A DNA stretch of 39,983 nt. Origin: Kutzneria sp. 744 (lineage in GTDB: Bacteria > Actinomycetota > Actinomycetes > Mycobacteriales > Pseudonocardiaceae). Each line of letters begins with the position of its first letter. Position 1 is the first letter of the stretch. Below, one piece after another: positions 1-7,737 of this stretch. A model generated the notes under the pieces. That model saw only the letters and a list, made by a program, of their open reading frames with translations, had not been told where the DNA came from and ran no database searches. The position numbers and the translations under genes are program-made. Location: contig NZ_KK037166.1 of NCBI RefSeq assembly GCF_000568255.1, positions 4,169,982 to 4,209,964 on the forward strand. The letters are read 5' to 3'.

Positions 1-30
1 TAAGCACAGCACCGGTCACGAGCGGCCTCG

Positions 31-54
31 CCGCGACGCCGAAGGCGGCGCCAA
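31..54. repeat. Dispersed hairpin repeat, left copy
   Basis: A 24-nt sequence whose reverse complement begins TTGGCGCCGCC is found again, perfectly, at 39901-39924 at the other end of the window. It contains a short GC-rich hairpin (GCCGCC / GGCGGC type). Both copies are intergenic. It is most simply a dispersed intergenic hairpin that may serve as a terminator; no coding function is seen. Confidence 0.6.
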
Positions 55-80
55 CAAGCACGGCACAGACACATCTGGGT

Positions 81-104
81 GGCTACCGGCCGCGTCCGGT
101 AGCC
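81..104. terminator. GC-rich hairpin upstream of the LCP gene
   Basis: Perfect 9-bp stem GGCTACCGG / CCGGTAGCC (81-89 with 96-104) and a 6-nt loop. There is no T-tract. It probably ends an upstream transcript lying outside the window. A TATAGA -10-like box follows at 121-126 and could serve the LCP gene at 216. Confidence 0.4.
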
Positions 105-215
105 GATCTTCCCGACCGGGTATAGAACCGGTGCGGGCCGGTCGGCAACCTCCCTGGCTATGTCACGTCTTGGCAACGGGGGCACCGTGCGGCCCCGGCG
201 CGGGAAGGGGCAGGC

Positions 216-1709
216 GTGGACAACCGGTACCGGTACAGCGGCTCGTACCGCCGTCCGATTCGTGCCACCAACGGCCTGCGCAACGCCAAGATCGCCGTGA
301 CCATGGCCTCGGTGCTGACACTGGCGCTGACCTGGTTCGGCTGGACCCAGCTTCAGCAGATCACCAGCGGCCTGACCACCGCCGACGTCATCGAGTCCGG
401 GTCGAGCAGCGAGTCGCCGGCCGACGGGTCGGAGGACATCCTGCTGGTCGGCATGGACAGCCGGACCGACGCGCAGGGCAATCCGCTGTCGCCGGAGCTG
501 CTGGCCCAGCTGCACGCCGGCGGCGACGACGGCGAGTCCAACACCGACACCATGATCCTGGTGCACATCCCCAACGGCGGCGGCCGGGCGACCGCGATCT
601 CCATCCCGCGCGACTCGTTCGTGGACATCGCCGGCGGCCACGGCACCCACAAGATCAACTCGGCCTTCGCCCGGGGCAAGTACGACGTGGAGCCCAGCCT
701 CAAGCAGCAGGGGCTGGCCGGGGCGCCGCTCGAGGTGCGGTCCAACCAGGAGGGCGCCAAGACCGCCATCCGTACCGTGCAGAACCTCACCGGCGTCACC
801 ATCGACCACTACGCCCAGATCAACCTGGCCGGGTTCTACGACATCACCCAGGCCGTCGGCGGCGTGCAGGTGTGCCTGCGCAACGCCGTCGACGACGACT
901 ACTCCGGCGCCCACTTCCAGGCCGGGGAGCAGACCGTGTCCGGGGCGGCGGCGCTGTCCTTCGTGCGGCAGCGGCACGGGCTGCCCGAGGGCGACCTGGA
1001 CCGGATCCGCCGGCAGCAGGCGTTCATGGCCGGCATGGCCCAGAAGATCCTGTCGGCCGGCACCCTCACCGACACCGGCAAGCTGGCCGCGCTGGCCGAC
1101 GCCGTCAAGAAGTCCGTGGTGCTCGACCAGGGCTGGGATCTCGTGAGCTTCGCCCAGCAGCTGCGCGGGCTGACCGGCGGCAGCACCCAGTTCGCGACCA
1201 TCCCGGTCGAGAACATCTCGTACGAGACGCCCGAGGACGGCGACGCCGTCAAGGTCGACCCGTTCAAGGTGCTCAGCTTCGTGCGGGGGCTCACCGAGAC
1301 CACCACCACGAAGGCGCCGCCCGCGATCACCGTGGACGTGCTCAACGGGGCCGGGGTGGTCGGCCTGGCCGGTCGGGCCATGGACCTGCTCGCGGCCAAG
1401 GGCTACGGGCGTGGCGACACCGGCAACACCGCTGGGCGGTCGACCACCCTGGTCACCTACGGCTCCGGCGGCGAGGCCGGCGCGCGCAAGGTTGCCTCGG
1501 ACCTCGGGGGCAATGTCACCGTGTCCCAGGAACCCAGCCTGGCCGACGGCCATGTCGAGGTCTACCTGGGTAGCGACTACCGCGGTCCCGGGGCCCAGGG
1601 GTGGGCCGGTGGTGGTTCGCTCGCGCTGAACGGAGCAGCCCTCAGGGCCGCTCCTACCACCGCTTCCGACGCGCCGATCACGGCGGACGGCGTCACCTGC
1701 GTGAACTGA
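216..1709 (+). CDS. LCP-family (LytR-CpsA-Psr) cell-wall glycopolymer ligase with C-terminal LytR_C domain
   Basis: A 497-residue membrane-anchored protein. The GTG start at 216 is chosen for the purine-rich GGGAAGGGG ribosome site at 202-210. A basic N-terminus and one membrane segment (about residues 26-44) put the rest outside the cell. The LCP catalytic domain (about 72-285) shows the conserved acidic and arginine residues that bind the polyprenyl pyrophosphate: MDSR (80-83), NTDTM (109-113), IPRD (130-133) and the late RQR (251-253) and RIRRQ cluster. A LytR_C domain follows (about 367-460), then a Gly/Ala-rich tail. LCP proteins transfer secondary polymers such as arabinogalactan or teichoic-type chains from lipid carriers to peptidoglycan; the substrate here cannot be read. 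Convergent with tatA, 9 bp away. Confidence 0.93.
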   Translation: MDNRYRYSGSYRRPIRATNGLRNAKIAVTMASVLTLALTWFGWTQLQQITSGLTTADVIESGSSSESPADGSEDILLVGMDSRTDAQGNPLSPELLAQLHAGGDDGESNTDTMILVHIPNGGGRATAISIPRDSFVDIAGGHGTHKINSAFARGKYDVEPSLKQQGLAGAPLEVRSNQEGAKTAIRTVQNLTGVTIDHYAQINLAGFYDITQAVGGVQVCLRNAVDDDYSGAHFQAGEQTVSGAAALSFVRQRHGLPEGDLDRIRRQQAFMAGMAQKILSAGTLTDTGKLAALADAVKKSVVLDQGWDLVSFAQQLRGLTGGSTQFATIPVENISYETPEDGDAVKVDPFKVLSFVRGLTETTTTKAPPAITVDVLNGAGVVGLAGRAMDLLAAKGYGRGDTGNTAGRSTTLVTYGSGGEAGARKVASDLGGNVTVSQEPSLADGHVEVYLGSDYRGPGAQGWAGGGSLALNGAALRAAPTTASDAPITADGVTCVN

Positions 1710-1718
1710 CTCGCAGGC

Positions 1719-1979
1719 TCAGGACTGGACGTTGCCCTGCTGGGTCGTCGTGTTGTGCTGCTGGGCGCCGGGCTGCGGGGCCTGGTTGAGCTGCTGCGGC
1801 GGAGCCGGCGGGGCCGTGTCCTCGGCCTTGCCGTCCTTCGCACCCATCTCAGCCTTGAAGATCCGCAACGACTGGCCGATGCCGCGAGCGGCGGACGGCA
1901 GTTTCTTGGCGCCGAACAGCACCACGATCACCAGAAGGATGATGACCAGGTGTGTTGGGGTGAAAAAGTTGAATGGCAT
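1719..1979 (-). CDS. tatA: Sec-independent protein translocase subunit TatA
   Basis: An 86-residue TatA. The ATG at 1979 is chosen because translation then starts [11 protein letters not shown] directly before the single membrane helix (about residues 10-25), as in the family. The hinge FGAKKLP and the amphipathic helix follow, then a low-complexity Pro/Gln-rich cytoplasmic tail. TatA oligomers form the pore of the twin-arginine export system in the plasma membrane. No tatB or tatC is adjacent, so it works with subunits encoded elsewhere. A longer reading from 2036 would add an unlikely N-terminal extension. Confidence 0.93.
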   Translation of the reverse strand: MPFNFFTPTHLVIILLVIVVLFGAKKLPSAARGIGQSLRIFKAEMGAKDGKAEDTAPPAPPQQLNQAPQPGAQQHNTTTQQGNVQS

Positions 1980-2219
1980 CGCTGTCCAGCGTAACCCACC
2001 CGCCGCCGGGAACAAGCCTGCCAACCGGCCGTGCATCGAGTTGTCCCCACCCCGGCCACCATCCCCCCGATCCGGTGCTCCCCCGGCCCGCCATCACCGG
2101 CCCGGCACGACCGCCCGCCGACATCGGCGGGCCGGCTCGGTGGCGGCCGCTCGCCGTGGCCGTTCGACCACTGCTGTCGGCCCGGTGGGTCCTACCCTTG
2201 CCGCCCCTGAGCCGATCGG

Positions 2220-2579
2220 GTGACGGCCTCGTCCGAAAAGTTCTCGCGAAACCGCGTAATGAACCGCTCCGTGCACGCTCTCATCACCGTGCGGATCGAC
2301 CCGATGACATACCAGCGCGTGCTCGGTGACGAGCTACGCAAGCTGCGCAAGCAACGCGGCTGGACCAGGAAGGTGCTGCAGGGAAAGCTGCAGACCGAGG
2401 TCTCGCTGCAGACCCTGGCGACCTACGAACTCGGCACCCGGCAGTGCTCGGTGGTGCGGCTGGCGGAGATCTGCCTCGCCCTCGAAGCCCTGCCGCAGGG
2501 AATAGCGCCGCGCACATGCTTAGTTGGGCACCAACGGAATGCCACGAAAGTAGGTCAGACGCGTCTCTTCTGGAGATGA
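2220..2579 (+). CDS. XRE-type HTH regulator, probably truncated at the C-terminus
   Basis: A 119-residue frame with a clear Cro/C1-type helix-turn-helix: LGDELRKLRKQRGW, then SLQTLATYELGTRQCSVVR. The segment from about residue 28 to 92 looks intact. Actinobacterial proteins of this type that I know continue with roughly 80-100 further residues after the LEALPQ region. Here the frame runs at about base 2500 into low-GC sequence that adds an unrelated tail (GIAPRT...LFWR). I infer the 3' part was lost or replaced. Starts at ATG 2259 or GTG 2289 are also possible; no strong ribosome site decides. Target genes are unknown. Confidence 0.6.
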   Translation: MTASSEKFSRNRVMNRSVHALITVRIDPMTYQRVLGDELRKLRKQRGWTRKVLQGKLQTEVSLQTLATYELGTRQCSVVRLAEICLALEALPQGIAPRTCLVGHQRNATKVGQTRLFWR

Positions 2580-2960
2580 TAATGGTAGCATTCCGGAAGA
2601 CCGACAAAGAATATCGGCATCTTGACCCCTCTATTCTTGCTGAACGGATTTCGGTTAAACTCATATCTGTAGCCGGTAGGTGTGATCATCGTGGGGGTCA
2701 GCGTGAGCCAAAGTGTGTTGACCGATAGTCGCTCCCCTTGTTTGGCCCCATCGAAGTAAGGGACTCGCACTTAGCTAGACTTGCTGTGTTCCCCGCGAGG
2801 GCCGATCACCCAATCTGAGCTTGCAAGGAAAGCCCCAGCGAGGAGAAAAGCACTCCTTTTTTGAATGCCTTCGCGACGAGACGCATGTGCGCAACATTCC
2901 TAGCGACTGCCGGTTGGCCAGTCGATTTGAACCTGTTTGGAAAGTAAGCCGACAGCGATT
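2500..2960. other. Low-GC islet 1, no recognisable gene
   Basis: Composition falls abruptly after the XRE helix-turn-helix region. The lines 2581-2640 and 2641-2700 contain 28 and 29 G/C of 60 by hand count, against clearly GC-rich flanks. Short frames cross it in several phases but none has a ribosome site, codon bias or a recognised family. It contains a U-tailed hairpin at 2841-2862. From 2960 to about 3090 the sequence returns to GC-rich DNA in which I see no gene. Confidence 0.6.
2841..2862 (+). terminator. Hairpin with T-tract
   Basis: AGGAG (2841-2845), a 7-nt loop, CTCCT (2853-2857) and a run of T through 2862. This is a weak-stem intrinsic terminator shape with a true T-tail, uncommon in such GC-rich DNA. 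No transcript that it would end is identified. Confidence 0.4.
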
Positions 2961-3090
2961 TTCTGACGGCCCCACCCCGCCCACACGCCACACCCCCGTC
3001 ACATGCGGTCCGCACGTGACGTGTGGCGGCAAGTCCGACGCGCATATGACGGTCGGACCGCCCGACCGGTGGGCCCGTCAGGCAAGGCCC

Positions 3091-3136
3091 CGCGTGTCCC
3101 ACCACGCGAGGAATCCCGCGTGTCCCACCACGCGAG
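3091..3136. repeat. Tandem 20-bp repeat with internal palindrome
   Basis: Two identical copies of CGCGTGTCCCACCACGCGAG at 3091-3110 and 3117-3136, 6 bp apart. Each can fold on itself (CGCGTG / CACGCG). It lies just before a strong hairpin, in the space 3' of the flavoprotein gene. It looks like an intergenic repeat of this genome rather than a protein site. Confidence 0.7.
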
Positions 3137-3165
3137 AGCCGGCCGTGGACCCCACCACGGCCGGC
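3137..3165. terminator. Strong GC-rich hairpin, probable bidirectional terminator
   Basis: Perfect 12-bp stem AGCCGGCCGTGG (3137-3148) with CCACGGCCGGCT (3154-3165) and a 5-nt loop, followed by TCGTTTG. It lies 65 bp downstream of the stop of the minus-strand flavoprotein gene. Actinobacterial terminators often lack a T-tract, so it fits that role. Confidence 0.6.
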
Positions 3166-3229
3166 TTCGTTTGGGAGACCGATACCCCGACGATCCGTCT
3201 CCCAGCTCCTGGTCCCCCGAGTCCGTGCC

Positions 3230-4723
3230 TCAGCCGACCGGCGTCGTGGTGCGGGTGGCGGCCAGCAGCTCGTAGTCGGCCAGCTCGACCTTTCGGGTCC
3301 GCAGCACGTACTGCCACACGAACCCGGGCCAGACGGTGCGGTTCACGCCGGCCGAATCCAGGTACCAGCTGTTGCAGCCGCCGACGCTCCAGACGCCCTT
3401 GCGCAGCTTGCGCTGGATCTCCAGGTTGAACTTGCGCTGCGGGGCGGGGCGCACGTCCATCGCGGTGACGTCGTGGCTGGCGAGCAGCTGGAGGCACTGC
3501 AACACGTAGCGGGCCTGGGCCTCGATCATCAGGACGACCGAGTTGTGGCCGAGTCCGGTGTTGGGGCCGAGCAGGAAGAACAGGTTGGGGAAGCCGGAGA
3601 CGCCGATGCCGAGATAGGTCTCCAGGCCCTTCTCGCGCCACTGGCTGGTCAGGTCGACGCCGTTGCGGCCCTTGATGTCGAGGTAGTCGAAGGCGTCGGT
3701 GACGTGGAAGCCGGTGCCGAAGATGATGGCGTCGACCTCGTGCTCGACCCCGTCGGCGGTGACGACGGATTGTTCCCGCACCTCGGTGATGCCCTCGGTG
3801 ACCAGGTCGACGTTGGGCCGGTTGAAGGTCGGGTAGTAGTCGTTGGAGATCAGCACCCGCTTGCAGCCCATGGTGTAGTCGGGCGTCAGCTTGCGCCGCA
3901 GCTCCGGGTCGTGCACCTGCTCCTTGATCTGCTTGCGCACGGGCTGGGAGGCGAACTTCATCAGCTTCGGGTTGAAGGTGAAGGCCAGGGCCCGGGAGTC
4001 CAGCGCCCAGAACAGCGCGGTGCGGCGCAGCCACTGGGTGGCGGGCAGGTTGCGGAAGAAGGTCTTCTCGACCTTGCTGACGGGACGGTCGGCCTTCGGC
4101 ATCACCCACGCCGGCGTGCGCTGGAACAGGGTGAGCTGCTCGACCTGCTTGGCGATCTCCGGCACGAACTGGATGGCGCTGGCCCCGGTGCCGACGACAG
4201 CCACCCGCTTGCCGGTGAGGTCGTAGTCGTGGTTCCACTGCGCCGAGTGGAAGCTCTCGCCCTGGAAGCGCTCCATGCCGGGCAGGTCGGGAATGGACGG
4301 GATGTGCAGGGCGCCGATGCCGGCGACCATGGCGTCGGCGGTGTAGGTGTCGCCGCTCTCGGTCCGAACGGTCCAGCGCAAGGTGGCGTCGTCGAAGGCG
4401 GCGCCGGTGACCTTCACGCCGAACCGGATGTGCTCGCGCAGGTTGTGCTTGTCGGCGCAGATCCGCAGGTAGTCCCAGATCTCCCGCTGGCCCGCGTAGA
4501 GCCGGCTCCACTCCGGGTTCTGCTCGTACGAGAAGGAGTACAGGTGCGACGGGATGTCGCAGGCGCAGCCCGGGTAGGTGTTGTCCCGCCACGTGCCGCC
4601 GACGTCCTCGGCCTTCTCCAGGATGACGAAGTCGTGCCGGCCGGCCTGCTTGAGCTGGATGGCCATGCCGAGCCCGGAGAACCCGGTGCCGATGATGACG
4701 ACGCTGGTGTCCTGCCCGCCCAT
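3230..4723 (-). CDS. Flavin-binding monooxygenase of the Baeyer-Villiger type
   Basis: A 497-residue FAD- and NADPH-dependent monooxygenase. ATG 4723 is chosen because GGAGGG lies just upstream on the minus strand; a GTG 30 bp further out is less likely. The FAD fold starts with GTGFSG (12-17), followed by GGTWRDNTYPG (42-52). The Baeyer-Villiger fingerprint FxGxxxHxxxW is present as FQGESFHSAQW (153-163). The NADPH fold has GTGASA (178-183), and FGTGFHVTD lies near the middle of the second half. Such enzymes insert oxygen next to a ketone or oxidise heteroatoms; the substrate is not predictable. It is divergent from the TetR gene at 4810, which probably controls it. Confidence 0.9.
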   Translation of the reverse strand: MGGQDTSVVIIGTGFSGLGMAIQLKQAGRHDFVILEKAEDVGGTWRDNTYPGCACDIPSHLYSFSYEQNPEWSRLYAGQREIWDYLRICADKHNLREHIRFGVKVTGAAFDDATLRWTVRTESGDTYTADAMVAGIGALHIPSIPDLPGMERFQGESFHSAQWNHDYDLTGKRVAVVGTGASAIQFVPEIAKQVEQLTLFQRTPAWVMPKADRPVSKVEKTFFRNLPATQWLRRTALFWALDSRALAFTFNPKLMKFASQPVRKQIKEQVHDPELRRKLTPDYTMGCKRVLISNDYYPTFNRPNVDLVTEGITEVREQSVVTADGVEHEVDAIIFGTGFHVTDAFDYLDIKGRNGVDLTSQWREKGLETYLGIGVSGFPNLFFLLGPNTGLGHNSVVLMIEAQARYVLQCLQLLASHDVTAMDVRPAPQRKFNLEIQRKLRKGVWSVGGCNSWYLDSAGVNRTVWPGFVWQYVLRTRKVELADYELLAATRTTTPVG

Positions 4724-4767
4724 GTCCGAATTCCCTCCGTAGACCCTGCTCACGACCTTAACTCGCC

Positions 4768-4791
4768 AGTAGGTTACTACGAGTAGGTTAC
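4768..4791. promoter_or_regulatory. Direct repeats AGTAGGTTAC, candidate TetR operator
   Basis: AGTAGGTTAC occurs at 4768-4777 and again at 4782-4791, a 14-bp period, in the 86-bp gap between the divergent flavoprotein and TetR genes. A partial third GGGTAGAC follows. TetR proteins usually bind inverted repeats, so this direct-repeat layout is unusual. Regulation of both genes from here is inferred. Confidence 0.4.
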
Positions 4792-4797
4792 CTTGGG

Positions 4798-4803
4798 TAG
4801 ACT
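4798..4803 (+). promoter_or_regulatory. -10-like box of a leaderless TetR transcript
   Basis: TAGACT sits 6 nt before the GTG at 4810 and no ribosome site is present. This is the spacing expected when transcription starts at the initiation codon, common in actinobacteria. Confidence 0.45.
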
Positions 4804-4809
4804 GGTGTC

Positions 4810-5424
4810 GTGACGAGCGCAGCCGACACCGGCCGACGCAGGCGGATGCCCCGGGCGGCCCGCAAGGCCCAGATGCTGGCCGTGGCCGAGGAGGTCTTCG
4901 CCGAACGCGGCTACCTCGCCGCGTCCATGGACGAGATCGCCGAACGGGTCGGGGTGTCCAAGCCCATGCTGTACGAGTACTTCGGCTCCAAGGAGGGCCT
5001 GCTCGTCGGCTGCATCGACAAGGCCCGCACCGAGCTGCGCGAGGCCACCGAGCAGGCCGTCATCGGCGCCGACAGCCCCGAGAGCATGCTGCGCCTCGGC
5101 CTGCTGGCCTTCTTCCGCTTCATCGCCGAGCGCCGCCAGTCCTACGGCCTGCTCCGCCACGAGGCGGCGGTGACCGTGCCGTCCGCAGTCGAGGAGATCG
5201 AGGCCATCCGCCGCCAGCAGACCGACCTGATGATCGGCTGGATGGGCCTGTCCCTGCCCGGCGCCGACGCCCTGGAGCTCGAGGCCGCCGCCGAGATCCT
5301 CGTCGGCTCCTGCGAGCGCCTGGCCCAGTGGTGCGAGCGCCGCCCCGAGGTCACCCCGGAGCGCGCCACCGACCTGCTCATGACGGCGGTGTGGACCGGC
5401 CTGGCCTCCCGCGCCGGCGACTGA
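4810..5424 (+). CDS. TetR-family transcriptional regulator
   Basis: A 204-residue TetR protein. The N-terminal DNA-binding domain (about 17-63) reads MLAVAEEVFAERGY, then ERVGVSKPMLYEYFGSKEGL, the usual helix-turn-helix with the YxYFxSKE end. The remaining helical ligand-binding domain is not diagnostic. The GTG at 4810 is likely leaderless. Divergent from the flavin monooxygenase, with candidate operator repeats between them, so it likely senses the substrate of that enzyme and represses both genes. Confidence 0.92.
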   Translation: MTSAADTGRRRRMPRAARKAQMLAVAEEVFAERGYLAASMDEIAERVGVSKPMLYEYFGSKEGLLVGCIDKARTELREATEQAVIGADSPESMLRLGLLAFFRFIAERRQSYGLLRHEAAVTVPSAVEEIEAIRRQQTDLMIGWMGLSLPGADALELEAAAEILVGSCERLAQWCERRPEVTPERATDLLMTAVWTGLASRAGD

Positions 5425-5436
5425 GCACGCGGTGGG

Positions 5437-6531
5437 TCAGCGCGGGTGGTCGACCGACCAGCCGGTGCGGTCGGCCCATTCGCGGGCCCGGCCGAGGATC
5501 TCGTCGATCAGGCCGCCCTTGGCCTCGGCGTACTGGTTCATGTCGAACCAGTCGCGGGTGGCGAGGTCCCGCTTGAGCTTCTCGTAGGCGTCGCGGTCGG
5601 CGGGGGTGGCCCGGAGCCAGTCGCCGAACAACAGGTGGTCGCGTTCCCACTTGCCGCCGGACGGGCAGATGTGGACGTGCACGTCGAGCTGCTCGGTGCG
5701 GACCATGCGGTGGTCGGGCTGGCGCACCCGGAGGTGGTAGCCGGCGGCTTCGAGTTGGGGCAGATAGGTCTCCTCTCGGTTGGCGTCGGCGACGCTGACC
5801 TGGATGTCGACGACGGGCTTGGCGGCCAGCCCGGGCACGGCGGTGGAGCCGACGTGGTCGATGCGGATCGCGTTGTCCCCCAAGGCCTTGCGGATGCGGG
5901 ACCGCTCGGCCCGAAAGCGCTCGGCCCACGTGGGGTCGTGCTCGACGATGGTGATGTCACGCTTCTCGCGGCCGCCGATGAGGCTCTCGCCGACCAACTG
6001 CTCGCGGACGGCCATGAGCACGAACCCGAGCAGGTTGGCGCCGAGCCACGTGCGTGGTGACGTGGTGCGCTCGTCGCCGGCGGCGAGGCCGATGCCCCAG
6101 ATCGGGTCCAGGGGCGAAGCCTCGACCAGCACGCGGTCACTGGTGCCGAGCAGGTAGCGGCCCAACAGGGCGTGCTGCCCGAACTTGGCCAGGTTGCCGG
6201 CGACGACGATGTCGAAGCGGTGGGCGGCCCAGACCTCGTCCTCGTAGCCGCGCACCTCGCGGCCGAGGTTCTTGGCCTCGTTCGGGTGCCGGGCGCGCAG
6301 GATCCGCGCCGCCGTCTCCCCGTCGCCGAACAGCAGTGCCTTGCGGTGCATCATGTAGTGCTCGGCGGTCGGGAACACCAGGTCGTCGACGGTGAACTCG
6401 GCCGGCCACCACTGGCTCAGGCACGAGGCGCCGATCCGGCCGTCACGACGCGGCTCGTGGCCCCAGAACCACACGTACTTGAGCCGCCGTCCCGCGTCTT
6501 CGGCGCGAATCAGGTCCTCGACACTGCGCAT
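5437..6531 (-). CDS. NADAR (DUF1768) - GrpB (UPF0157) fusion protein
   Basis: A 364-residue two-domain protein. Residues about 18-180 are a complete NADAR domain: CLSQWWP (38-43), FPTAEHYMMHRKALLF (53-68), NEAKNLGR (84-91), GNLAKFGQ (112-119) and LVEASPLDPIWGIGL (135-149). NADAR proteins are linked to NAD/ADP-ribose and RibA-pathway intermediates; some remove ADP-ribose from DNA guanine. Residues about 192-355 are a GrpB-like domain of the nucleotidyltransferase fold, with DHVGSTAVPGLAAKPVVDI (225-243). I know GrpB as a separate protein or fused to CoaE; this partner is unusual. The start is uncertain: ATG 6531 is chosen because it leaves a normal NADAR N-terminus, but a start at 6597 is possible. 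Same strand as the esterase upstream. Confidence 0.88.
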   Translation of the reverse strand: MRSVEDLIRAEDAGRRLKYVWFWGHEPRRDGRIGASCLSQWWPAEFTVDDLVFPTAEHYMMHRKALLFGDGETAARILRARHPNEAKNLGREVRGYEDEVWAAHRFDIVVAGNLAKFGQHALLGRYLLGTSDRVLVEASPLDPIWGIGLAAGDERTTSPRTWLGANLLGFVLMAVREQLVGESLIGGREKRDITIVEHDPTWAERFRAERSRIRKALGDNAIRIDHVGSTAVPGLAAKPVVDIQVSVADANREETYLPQLEAAGYHLRVRQPDHRMVRTEQLDVHVHICPSGGKWERDHLLFGDWLRATPADRDAYEKLKRDLATRDWFDMNQYAEAKGGLIDEILGRAREWADRTGWSVDHPR

Positions 6532-6615
6532 CACCACAAGTGCTGTCCTACCAGCAACCGACGGCCGGGTCCCGCGCTTTTGCGGTACTCGTGCCATCGT
6601 CCACTTCGGACGGCA

Positions 6616-7602
6616 TCAGGTCATGGGCGTCACCCCGATCGCGGACATCAGCATCGGGAACGACACGTGCAGCTCCCGCTGCCAGTACGGCCAGCTGTGC
6701 GTGCCGGGCCCGTACATGTCGAGCGTGGCCGGGATGTGCAGTAGCCGTAACCGGTCGATCAGCGCGGACGTCTCCGCGCCGTGCAGGGCTTCGCTCTGGT
6801 TGAACCCCGTCCCGGGCGGGTCGAGCGGGCCTGGCTGCCCGTTGCCGGAGGCGATGAACAGCTTGGTGCCGCGCAGCGCGAAAGCCAGGTCGACCGGATT
6901 GTGCGCGGCCCACACGATCCGCTGCTTCACCGGGTCGCCCCACAGGGCGTTCGGATCATGACCGTTGCTCGTCACGACCGAGGTGACCTGGGTGATCGCC
7001 TCCTGGGACAGCAGGGTGTCCAGCGCCCCGCTGTAGGAGGCGGCCGCCTGGAACATCCCGGGATGGCGGGCCGAGTAGTCGAACGCGCCCAGCCCGCCCA
7101 TCGACAGGCCGGCGATGGCCCGGCGCTGCCCGGCCCGGTAGCCGCGTTCCAGCAGCTGCCGCAACTCGACGGTGTGGAAGGTCTCCCAGGCCGGTCCGCT
7201 CAGCCAGTTCGAGTAGTAGCCGTCCGGTCCGGCCTCGGGCATCACGACCAGCACGTCCGTGCCGGCGGTGAGGTCCGCGACGTCGGTCTGGCGGGTCCAG
7301 GACGTGTAGTCGTCGCAGCACCCGTGCAGCAGGTACAGCACCGGCCATCGGGTGTTCGGCCGGGCGTCCCAGTCCGGCGGTAACAGCAGCCGGGCCCTCG
7401 CGGTGCGCCCCAGAGCGGGCGACTGGATCGTCAGATCCAGTGTCCTCGGGCCGACCATGGTCTGGTCGACGACCGTCGCACCGTCGTCGGCCGTCACCTG
7501 TTGCGCCGCCCCAGCGTTCGAGGCGACCGAGCCGGCCACGAGGCCGACCACCACCAGCGCCACCCCGGTCAGGAGGCGCCAGATCACCGCACGTGTCCGC
7601 AT
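6616..7602 (-). CDS. Secreted alpha/beta-hydrolase of the esterase D / antigen 85-like family
   Basis: A 328-residue exported hydrolase with a typical signal peptide (basic MRTR, hydrophobic stretch to about residue 30, Ala-rich cleavage region). The oxyanion region LLHGCCDD (91-98) and the nucleophile elbow GLSMGG with Ser167 are clear; the acid is probably in the middle and the His in THSWPYW near the end. The fold is shared by mycolyltransferases and carboxyl esterases, so it may act on acyl esters outside the cell. A start further downstream is not supported. It precedes the NADAR-GrpB gene on the same strand. Confidence 0.88.
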   Translation of the reverse strand: MRTRAVIWRLLTGVALVVVGLVAGSVASNAGAAQQVTADDGATVVDQTMVGPRTLDLTIQSPALGRTARARLLLPPDWDARPNTRWPVLYLLHGCCDDYTSWTRQTDVADLTAGTDVLVVMPEAGPDGYYSNWLSGPAWETFHTVELRQLLERGYRAGQRRAIAGLSMGGLGAFDYSARHPGMFQAAASYSGALDTLLSQEAITQVTSVVTSNGHDPNALWGDPVKQRIVWAAHNPVDLAFALRGTKLFIASGNGQPGPLDPPGTGFNQSEALHGAETSALIDRLRLLHIPATLDMYGPGTHSWPYWQRELHVSFPMLMSAIGVTPMT

Positions 7603-7630
7603 GGCTACACCGTGGCACAGCCCTCCCCAC

Positions 7631-7726
7631 GCAGGGAAGGACGCCTTACCTGCGTTGGCCGCAATGGCCGCATGCGGGTAAGGCGTCCTTCACTGCGTTC
7701 AACGAGGGTAAGGCGTCCTTCCCTGC
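7631..7726. repeat. Cluster of three 19-bp AAGGACGCC repeats, hairpin-forming
   Basis: GCAGGGAAGGACGCCTTAC at 7631-7649 is inverted perfectly as GTAAGGCGTCCTTCCCTGC at 7708-7726, with a one-mismatch inverted copy at 7678-7696. It fills the gap between the 5' end of the esterase gene and the 3' end of the alpha-galactosidase gene, both on the minus strand. The copies can form alternative long hairpins, so it may terminate the alpha-galactosidase transcript. Confidence 0.85.
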
Positions 7727-7737
7727 ATAAGCCGGGG

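Noticed and set aside
2444-3429. Open frames across islet 1 and the following intergenic DNA
   Set aside because: No ribosome sites, no biased codon use, no recognised domain; the frames run through repeats and a hairpin.
3473-4786. Long plus-strand open frame opposite the flavoprotein
   Set aside because: Antisense shadow caused by high GC; the composition is Gly/Val/Asp repeats with no domain.
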